DNA of 5,716 nt, from NCBI GenBank assembly GCA_026193675.1, contig JAPHSO010000368.1, positions 1-5,716 of the forward strand. The letters run 5' to 3'. Within the stretch, counting starts at the first letter, position 1, and every line of letters begins with the position of its first letter. Origin of the DNA: Gammaproteobacteria bacterium. Its GTDB lineage: Bacteria; Pseudomonadota; Gammaproteobacteria; Thiohalomonadales; Thiohalomonadaceae. The translations under genes and the position numbers were made by a program. Shown here piece by piece: positions 1 through 3,899 of this stretch. The notes beneath the pieces are model-generated. The model made no database searches. It was not told where the DNA came from and saw nothing but the letters and a program-made list of their open reading frames with translations.

Positions 1-216
1 AATAGTGCCGGAATTCATGAAATTCTCGAAGAGGGCAAGAGTGCTCTGGAAGAGGTTAACAGTGAAGTCCTGGATACTGAAAATAAAATCCATGAAGAGC
101 TGGAGAGCACCATTGATCCCGATGTTCTGCTGGCAGAGGCTGAAGCGGAAAGTAGCCCCTCTGAGTCATCAGAAGAGAGCGGTTCCGAATCACCATCCAG
201 GGATCAAGCTGGATGA
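1..216 (+). CDS. tatB: Sec-independent protein translocase subunit TatB, C-terminal part (5' end outside window)
   Basis: This is the last 71 codons of an open frame that enters from the left edge and ends at TGA 214-216. The N-terminal membrane helix that would prove the family is outside the window. What is visible is a charged, probably helical stretch (residues 5-37 of the fragment, rich in Glu, Leu and Lys) followed by a Ser/Glu/Pro-rich, low-complexity tail ending in SRDQAG. This is the usual character of TatB C-termini: an amphipathic helix and then a disordered acidic tail on the cytoplasmic side. Its stop overlaps the tatC start in ATGA, as expected for a tatA-tatB-tatC operon. TatB, with TatC, forms the receptor for twin-arginine signal peptides. 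The identity rests mainly on position next to tatC. TatA is a less likely alternative because the tail is long and acidic and tatB usually directly precedes tatC. Confidence 0.8.
   Translation, partial: NSAGIHEILEEGKSALEEVNSEVLDTENKIHEELESTIDPDVLLAEAEAESSPSESSEESGSESPSRDQAG
199..203 (+). promoter_or_regulatory. Ribosome binding site of tatC inside tatB
   Basis: AGGGA lies 9 bases before the ATG at 213, within the last codons of tatB. It supports the ATG at 213 as the tatC start. With the ATGA overlap it suggests coupled translation of tatB and tatC. Confidence 0.65.
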
Positions 217-1058
217 GCACGGATACTGAACAAAAAAGCGAATCAACCGATAGTGTTGAGGTAGAACAACCTTTTATCTCACACCTTATTGAGATGCGTG
301 ACCGCCTGTTGCGTGTGGTTGTTGTGGTTATCGTTGTCTTTATTGGGCTCTTCTCATTTGCCAATGAGCTCTACAACCTGGTCGCAACCCCTCTGATGGT
401 ACATCTCCCTGAAGGGGCGAGCATGATTGCCACCAAGCCGGCAGGCACCTTCTTTACCCCAATGAAGCTGGCACTGGTCTTCTCGATTTTTGCATCCATG
501 CCCTTCATCCTCTATCAGATGTGGTCGTTTGTAGCGCCGGGGCTCTATAGTCACGAGAAGCGGATGGCGATACCGCTGATGGTCTCAAGCACTCTGCTCT
601 TCTATCTGGGTATGGCCTTTGCCTACTATGTCGTCTTTCCGCTGATGTTTGGCTTCTTTGTCGCAATGACCCCGGAAGGGGTGACGGTGATGACCGACAT
701 CGGCGAGTATCTCGACTTTATTCTCAAAATCTTCTTCGCCTTTGGTGTCGCCTTCGAGGTTCCCATTGCCGTTATCCTGCTGATTTGGGGTGGCGTTACA
801 ACCGCTGAAGATCTGGCTCAGAAGCGCCCCTATATGATTGTCGGCGCCTTTGTGATCGGCATGTTGCTTACACCACCCGATATCATCTCACAGACCCTAC
901 TGGCCCTGCCGATGTGGCTGCTATTTGAGGCAGGCTTGTTCGCATCACACTATTTTGTCGGCTTGAGCAAAGAGGCGCGTGAAAATGAGAGGGCGATGGA
1001 AGAGGAGTTTGATCGTGCTGAGGCTGAAGAGCGTTCACTGGATGATGAGGGGCCATAG
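213..1058 (+). CDS. tatC: Sec-independent protein translocase subunit TatC
   Basis: TatC is the polytopic inner-membrane core of the twin-arginine translocase; with TatB it binds the RR signal peptide of folded proteins and recruits TatA. The product is 281 residues against about 258 in E. coli. The extra length is a roughly 12-residue hydrophilic N-terminal extension and a charged tail. Six membrane segments are visible at about 33-50, 83-104, 121-146, 168-192, 206-222 and 224-248. Signature residues are present: the cytoplasmic N-terminal motif ISHLIEMRDRLL with E27; SFVAPGLYSHEKR with E115; FGVAFEVP with E182; and TPPDIISQ with D223. These match E. coli E15, E103, E170 and D211 with a constant offset of 12, so the core has no insertion or deletion up to there. 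The tail after residue 254 is strongly acidic (EEEFDRAEAEERSLDDEG). The start at 213 overlaps the tatB stop and has a good upstream AGGGA. The next gene, rpsU, is 155 bases away behind a terminator-like repeat, so tatC is probably the last gene of its operon. Confidence 0.97.
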   Translation: MSTDTEQKSESTDSVEVEQPFISHLIEMRDRLLRVVVVVIVVFIGLFSFANELYNLVATPLMVHLPEGASMIATKPAGTFFTPMKLALVFSIFASMPFILYQMWSFVAPGLYSHEKRMAIPLMVSSTLLFYLGMAFAYYVVFPLMFGFFVAMTPEGVTVMTDIGEYLDFILKIFFAFGVAFEVPIAVILLIWGGVTTAEDLAQKRPYMIVGAFVIGMLLTPPDIISQTLLALPMWLLFEAGLFASHYFVGLSKEARENERAMEEEFDRAEAEERSLDDEGP

Positions 1059-1100
1059 AGGGCAAGAGGCAACTATTTTCCAGTTTCATGCATCACTTTT

Positions 1101-1129
1101 TTGCATTTTTTGTTTACAGGCGGTAGAAT
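1101..1129 (+). promoter_or_regulatory. Candidate sigma-70 promoter of rpsU operon
   Basis: A -10 hexamer TAGAAT (1124-1129) lies 17 bases after TTGCAT (1101-1106). The -10 matches the consensus at 5 of 6 positions; the -35 is poor (TTG only). The preceding sequence is T-rich. The predicted transcription start would be near 1136, leaving a leader of about 78 bases before rpsU. The bases after the -10 are CCCGCC, a GC-rich discriminator of the kind found at growth-rate and stringently controlled ribosomal promoters. That regulatory reading is inference. Confidence 0.6.
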
Positions 1130-1142
1130 CCCGCCTCTTTTT
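1118..1142 (+). terminator. Candidate intrinsic terminator of the tat operon
   Basis: AGGCGG (1118-1123) and CCGCCT (1131-1136) form a perfect 6-bp GC-rich stem with a 7-base loop. They are followed by C and then five T's at 1138-1142. This fits a short rho-independent terminator after tatC. The loop also contains a good -10 hexamer (TAGAAT 1124-1129), so the repeat may instead be, or also be, the core of the rpsU promoter. A second, weaker hairpin just upstream (ATGCA 1088-1092 with TGCAT 1102-1106, then five T's) could add to termination. Confidence 0.5.
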
Positions 1143-1144
1143 CT

Positions 1145-1175
1145 CCAACCAAGAGCTAAAAGGCTTTGCCGTTGG
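1145..1175 (+). other. Stem-loop in the rpsU leader RNA
   Basis: CCAAC (1145-1149) pairs with GTTGG (1171-1175), and inside it AGAGC (1152-1156) pairs with GCTTT (1163-1167, one G-U), with a 6-base loop and a small internal loop. It lies wholly within the predicted 5' untranslated region of rpsU. It could affect stability or translation; no known leader family is recognised. An alternative small hairpin, TTTGCC (1165-1170) with GGTAAA (1175-1180), would compete with it. Confidence 0.35.
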
Positions 1176-1197
1176 GTAAAATTAACGCATTTTTTAT

Positions 1198-1203
1198 AGA
1201 GGT
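1198..1203 (+). promoter_or_regulatory. Ribosome binding site of rpsU
   Basis: AGAGGT ends 10 bases before the ATG at 1214 and holds the GAGG core of a Shine-Dalgarno sequence. The spacing is at the long end of normal. Confidence 0.6.
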
Positions 1204-1213
1204 AATTAGATAG

Positions 1214-1429
1214 ATGCCATCCGTTCGAGTACGTGAGAACGAACCTTTTGACGTCGCACTGCGTCGTTTTAAGCGTAGTTGTGAAAAAGCAGGAATCCTC
1301 GCTGAGGTTCGTCGTCGTCAGGCTTACGAGAAGCCAACCACTATTCGCAAGCGCGATAAAGCCGCTGCCGTGAAGCGTCAATACAAAAAGACGATGCGTG
1401 AGCAGCTGCGTACCCGCCGCCTCTACTAA
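1214..1429 (+). CDS. rpsU: 30S ribosomal protein bS21
   Basis: S21 is a small basic protein of the 30S subunit that sits near the 3' end of 16S rRNA and supports initiation on natural mRNAs. The 71-residue product has the same length as E. coli S21. It contains the nearly invariant stretches VRENEPFDVALRRFKRS, CEKAG and YEKPTT, followed by the Arg/Lys-rich C-terminal helix ending in RRLY. The start MPSVRVRENEP matches the conserved N-terminus. Arginine codons are almost all CGT or CGC with no AGA or AGG, as in highly expressed genes. It is the first gene of the macromolecular synthesis operon; yqeY follows after 15 bases, so the two are almost certainly co-transcribed. Confidence 0.99.
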   Translation: MPSVRVRENEPFDVALRRFKRSCEKAGILAEVRRRQAYEKPTTIRKRDKAAAVKRQYKKTMREQLRTRRLY

Positions 1430-1444
1430 ATACTTTTCGCCGCC

Positions 1445-1894
1445 ATGTCAGATAGCTTGAAGCAACGCATTCAGGCCGACATGAAGTCGGCGATGAAGAA
1501 TAAGGAGAAAGAGCTTCTCCTGACGATTCGGACCATCCTTGCTGCGATTAAGCAGATTGAGGTTGATGAGCGAATTGAAGTGGATGACACGCGTGTTCTC
1601 GCGGTACTCGACAAGATGGTCAAACAGCGTCGAGATTCGATCAAGCAATTTAATGAAGCCGGTCGCGATGAGCTATCTGCTGTTGAACAGGCTGAAATCG
1701 AAATCATCCAGACCTATCTTCCCGCTGCGCTCAGTGAAGAAGAGATCAACCAGATCATCAAAGATGCTATCGCCGAGAGCGGTGCCGCATCGATGAAAGA
1801 GATGGGTAAAGTGATGGCGATTGTGAAACCCAAGGTGCAAGGCCGGGGTGATATGGGCGTCGTTAGCGGTGCCATTAAAGCGCTACTGGGTTAA
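1445..1894 (+). CDS. yqeY: GatB/YqeY domain-containing protein
   Basis: The 149-residue product is a full-length YqeY-family protein, close to the usual 147-150. Family features in order: an N-terminal helical part starting SLKQRIQADMKSAMKNK; LLTIRTILAAIKQIEVDER (about 25-43); KMVKQRRDSIKQFNEAGR (57-74); the EIEIIQTYLP motif (84-93); and a C-terminal helical domain with MKEMGKVMAIVKPKVQGR and a final SGAIKALLG. The C-terminal part resembles the tRNA-binding tail domain of GatB, the amidotransferase subunit that makes Gln-tRNA or Asn-tRNA. The protein lacks any GatB catalytic domain, and its exact role is not established. In many gammaproteobacteria, for example Pseudomonas, the gene sits between rpsU and dnaG as here; it is absent from that position in E. 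coli. The ATG at 1445 fits the family N-terminus, but no Shine-Dalgarno sequence precedes it, so translation may depend on coupling to rpsU. Confidence 0.96.
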   Translation: MSDSLKQRIQADMKSAMKNKEKELLLTIRTILAAIKQIEVDERIEVDDTRVLAVLDKMVKQRRDSIKQFNEAGRDELSAVEQAEIEIIQTYLPAALSEEEINQIIKDAIAESGAASMKEMGKVMAIVKPKVQGRGDMGVVSGAIKALLG

Positions 1895-1941
1895 TTCTGA
1901 TAGTTGATTCAACAGGGTTAGTTAACCTGCAATCTTCAGAA
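1895..1941 (+). other. Imperfect long stem-loop between yqeY and dnaG (possible processing or attenuation site)
   Basis: Directly after the yqeY stop, nested complementary arms can be read: TTCTGA (1895-1900) with TCAGAA (1936-1941), GATT (1906-1909) with AATC (1931-1934), and CA-GGTT (1913-1919, one bulged G) with AACCTG (1924-1929), closing a 4-base AGTT loop. Asymmetric internal loops separate the arms. No T-run follows, so this is not a canonical intrinsic terminator. In E. coli the equivalent spacer before dnaG holds a partial terminator and the operon mRNA is cut by RNase E; this structure could serve to lower dnaG expression or stabilise the upstream mRNA end. That function is inference. 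Confidence 0.4.
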
Positions 1942-1959
1942 AACTCGTCTAATATCTCA

Positions 1960-1972
1960 GGCTAAAATAGCC
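1960..1972 (+). promoter_or_regulatory. Candidate -10 element within an inverted repeat upstream of dnaG
   Basis: TAAAAT (1963-1968) matches the sigma-70 -10 consensus at 5 of 6 positions and is embedded in a perfect palindrome, GGCTA-AAA-TAGCC. No recognisable -35 lies 16-18 bases upstream and there is no TG extension, so any promoter would be weak or activator-dependent. If used, it would start about 15 bases before the dnaG ATG. The palindrome could alternatively form a small hairpin just upstream of the ribosome-binding region. Confidence 0.3.
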
Positions 1973-1990
1973 ACTCACTGGAATCGGGGG

Positions 1991-3769
1991 ATGTCAGGGA
2001 GAATTCCACAAAATTTTATCGATGACCTGATCAACCGTAGCGATATTGTTGATGTGATCGACACGCGTGTGCCCCTTAAAAAGGCGGGTCGGGAATATCA
2101 GGCCTGCTGCCCCTTTCATAACGAAAAAACACCCTCCTTTACCGTCAGCCCCACAAAGCAGTTCTATCATTGTTTCGGCTGTGGTGCCCATGGCACCGTC
2201 ATCTCATTTTTAATGGAGTATGAGAACCTCGATTTTGTCGAGGCGATTAAAGAGCTCGCCTCTAATGTCGGTATGGAAATACCAAAGAGTGAGGGGTTCA
2301 TAAACTCAGCACCACGAGTGGATAAATCTGTAACCCAGTCACTTTATGATGTGATGGCTCGAGCCGATCAATTTTTTCAGCAGCAGCTACGCCAGCATCC
2401 GCAGGCATCTCAGGCTGTTGAGTACCTGAAACAGCGCGGCCTCTCCGGTGAGATCGCTCGTGACTTTGGCATCGGTTACGCACCCCCCGGCTGGGATAAT
2501 CTGATCAAGGCCCTCGCTCCTACCCCTTCAAAGCAGCTACTTGATGCCGGACTGGTGATAGAGAAAGAGGGACAGGGATCATTCTACGACCGTTTCCGAG
2601 AGCGGATCATGTTTCCTATACGGGATCAGCGGGGTCGAGTGATCGCCTTTGGTGGTCGTGTGTTGGGGGATGATAAGCCAAAGTATCTGAATTCGCCTGA
2701 GACCGATGTGTTTCATAAAGGCAAAGAGCTCTATGGCCTGTTTGAGGCACGCCAGCACCATAAGCAGCTTGAGCGAATCATCGTTGTTGAGGGCTATATG
2801 GATGTTGTCGCACTCGCCCAGTTTGGGGTTCGAAATGCAGTAGCAACTCTGGGAACAGCTGTCACCGAAGATCATCTCAATCAACTCTTCAGGACCTGTA
2901 GCGAGGTGATATTCTGCTTTGATGGTGATAGTGCTGGTCGTAAAGCGGCATGGCGCGGACTCGAAAATGGGTTGCCATTAATGCAGAAAGGGCGCCAGAT
3001 CCGCTTTCTGTTTCTGCCGGATGGCGAAGATCCCGATACCTATATTCGTCAACATGGTGTTGAGAGATTTCAGCAGCAGGTTGAAGAAGCCCAACTACTC
3101 TCCGATTTTTTGATTGATCAACTTTCAGCCAATGCCGATTTGCGTCAGGTGGATGGGCAGTCGCGTTTTATCGAACAGCTCAAACCGCTGATGCAACTGT
3201 TACCCGCAGGGACCTATATGGAGCTACTGCTCGATCGAATCGCTAGCAAACTGCATCTCGACACCCTTCGACTTAAGCAATTTTTAGGTATTGCCGGATC
3301 GACCATGGCGGTACAGCGTTCTGCACCCATGCCCAGACAGGCAAGGAATCAGCGACAGTCGCCAGTACGTAGTGCAATCACCCTGCTACTGCATCATCCG
3401 GCGTTTGCGATGAAGGTTGAGAATCCGAATAGCTTTAGAGCAATAGAGCTTCCTGGGATCACCTTACTGGTTGATATACTTGAAAATATCCAACAGCAGC
3501 CCCAGATCACAACTCCCATGCTTCTGGAACAGTGGCGTCATCGTGAAGGTGGACAGCACCTGATGACGCTCTTTCAGAGTGATCATCTCTTCTCAGAAGA
3601 TACAGAGATGATGTCAGATAAATTCAGTGGTGTGGTGAAAGAGCTGGAAAAGGTCAGAAATCAGCAAGAACATGACCGCTTGCTAAGCCGATTCAACCAG
3701 CTTTCTGATGTTGAGCGAAAACGCTACCTGGAGCTGACTCAGCTATTAAAGGGCGTCAACCAGAAGTAG
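1991..3769 (+). CDS. dnaG: DNA primase DnaG
   Basis: DnaG makes the short RNA primers for Okazaki fragments and leading-strand start, recruited to the fork by the DnaB helicase. The product is 592 residues (E. coli 581). Domains in order: an N-terminal CHC2 zinc-binding domain at about 1-100, with ligands C40, H43, C61 and C64 in CCPFHNEKTPSF and HCFGCGAHG; the polymerase core at about 110-430, with the GGRVLGDDKPKYLNSPET segment (221-238) and the TOPRIM fold, whose metal ligands are E267 in VEGYMD and D311 and D313 in FCFDGDSAGR, plus GEDPDT at 345-350; a Gln/Arg-rich linker around 440-460; and a C-terminal DnaB-binding domain at about 460-592. All catalytic residues are intact. The start MSGRIPQNFIDDL aligns with E. 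coli MAGRIPRVFINDL. The ribosome-binding region is poor: GGGGG touches the ATG and only GGAA (1980-1983) is well spaced. The gene uses at least seven ATA and seven AGA/AGG codons, more than rpoD. It lies 96 bases after yqeY and 130 before rpoD. Confidence 0.99.
   Translation: MSGRIPQNFIDDLINRSDIVDVIDTRVPLKKAGREYQACCPFHNEKTPSFTVSPTKQFYHCFGCGAHGTVISFLMEYENLDFVEAIKELASNVGMEIPKSEGFINSAPRVDKSVTQSLYDVMARADQFFQQQLRQHPQASQAVEYLKQRGLSGEIARDFGIGYAPPGWDNLIKALAPTPSKQLLDAGLVIEKEGQGSFYDRFRERIMFPIRDQRGRVIAFGGRVLGDDKPKYLNSPETDVFHKGKELYGLFEARQHHKQLERIIVVEGYMDVVALAQFGVRNAVATLGTAVTEDHLNQLFRTCSEVIFCFDGDSAGRKAAWRGLENGLPLMQKGRQIRFLFLPDGEDPDTYIRQHGVERFQQQVEEAQLLSDFLIDQLSANADLRQVDGQSRFIEQLKPLMQLLPAGTYMELLLDRIASKLHLDTLRLKQFLGIAGSTMAVQRSAPMPRQARNQRQSPVRSAITLLLHHPAFAMKVENPNSFRAIELPGITLLVDILENIQQQPQITTPMLLEQWRHREGGQHLMTLFQSDHLFSEDTEMMSDKFSGVVKELEKVRNQQEHDRLLSRFNQLSDVERKRYLELTQLLKGVNQK
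3479..3507 (+). promoter_or_regulatory. Candidate sigma-32 (RpoH) heat-shock promoter for rpoD, inside dnaG
   Basis: CTTGAAA (3479-3485), 14 bases, then CCCCAGAT (3500-3507). The heat-shock consensus is CTTGAAA, 11-16 bases, CCCCATNT; the upstream box matches fully and the downstream box has one mismatch. Transcription would start near 3515, about 385 bases before rpoD. In E. coli an RpoH-dependent promoter for rpoD also lies within dnaG, so position and sequence agree. It is within coding sequence, so chance occurrence cannot be excluded. Confidence 0.55.
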
Positions 3770-3772
3770 TAC

Positions 3773-3811
3773 AAGAGTCTCTAATTTCCTGATATACTTG
3801 GGGACTTTTTT
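3773..3811 (+). terminator. Weak terminator-like structure after dnaG
   Basis: AAGAGTCTC (3773-3781) can pair with GGGACTTTT (3801-3809) through nine pairs of which two are G-U, with a 19-base loop, and a run of six T's covers 3806-3811. The long loop and low GC make it a weak candidate. Some read-through into rpoD would be expected, as in other operons of this kind. The rpoD -10 element lies in the loop. Confidence 0.25.
3790..3798 (+). promoter_or_regulatory. Candidate extended -10 promoter of rpoD
   Basis: TGATATACT contains TATACT (3793-3798, 5 of 6 to consensus) preceded by TG one base upstream, an extended -10 element. No good -35 is visible about 17 bases upstream, which is tolerated for extended -10 promoters. 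The start would be near 3805, giving a leader of about 95 bases before the rpoD ATG. It would allow sigma-70 to be made independently of rpsU and dnaG. Confidence 0.5.
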
Positions 3812-3819
3812 CGCCGCGC

Positions 3820-3846
3820 ATTGCGCGCCCACAAGGGTTGCGCAAT
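3820..3846 (+). other. Strong stem-loop in the rpoD leader
   Basis: ATTGCGCGCCC (3820-3830) pairs with GGGTTGCGCAAT (3835-3846) around an ACAA loop: eleven pairs including one G-U, with one bulged T. Only three T's overlap its end, so it is not a classical terminator. A second hairpin, CGCGC (3815-3819) with GCGCG (3823-3827), shares bases with the left arm, so the two cannot form together. The structure begins about 15 bases after the predicted rpoD transcription start and ends 53 bases before the ATG. Confidence 0.5.
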
Positions 3847-3887
3847 TTGGGTGTTTGAACTGGACACAATTTACCGAACTAATCGAC

Positions 3888-3893
3888 AGAGAA
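3888..3893 (+). promoter_or_regulatory. Weak ribosome binding site of rpoD
   Basis: AGAGAA, with a GAG core, lies about 7 bases before the ATG at 3900. It is a poor Shine-Dalgarno match but well placed, and no better site exists nearby. Confidence 0.35.
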
Positions 3894-3899
3894 CTATCG

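Noticed and set aside
5..229. Plus-strand open frame starting at an ATG-like codon over the tatB tail
   Set aside because: It is in a different frame from the tatB tail that ends exactly in the ATGA overlap with tatC; its composition is not that of a known family.
1177..1182. TAAAAT as an alternative rpsU -10
   Set aside because: No -35-like sequence at 16-18 bases upstream and it would leave a start almost on the ribosome binding site; TAGAAT at 1124 is better supported.
1187..1195. GCATTTTTT repeated at 1103-1111 and 1187-1195
   Set aside because: Short and AT-rich; likely chance in a T-rich spacer, with no hairpin before the second T-run.
1073..1381. Minus-strand open frame of 102 codons covering the rpsU leader and rpsU
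   Set aside because: It overlaps the certain rpsU gene and its promoter and has no recognisable protein character.
3798..3899. In-frame upstream extension of rpoD by 34 residues from a TTG start
   Set aside because: It overlaps the proposed -10 and leader hairpins, has no ribosome binding site, and shows no resemblance to sigma-70 N-termini, whereas the ATG at 3900 gives the conserved MxxQxxSQxKLL-type start.
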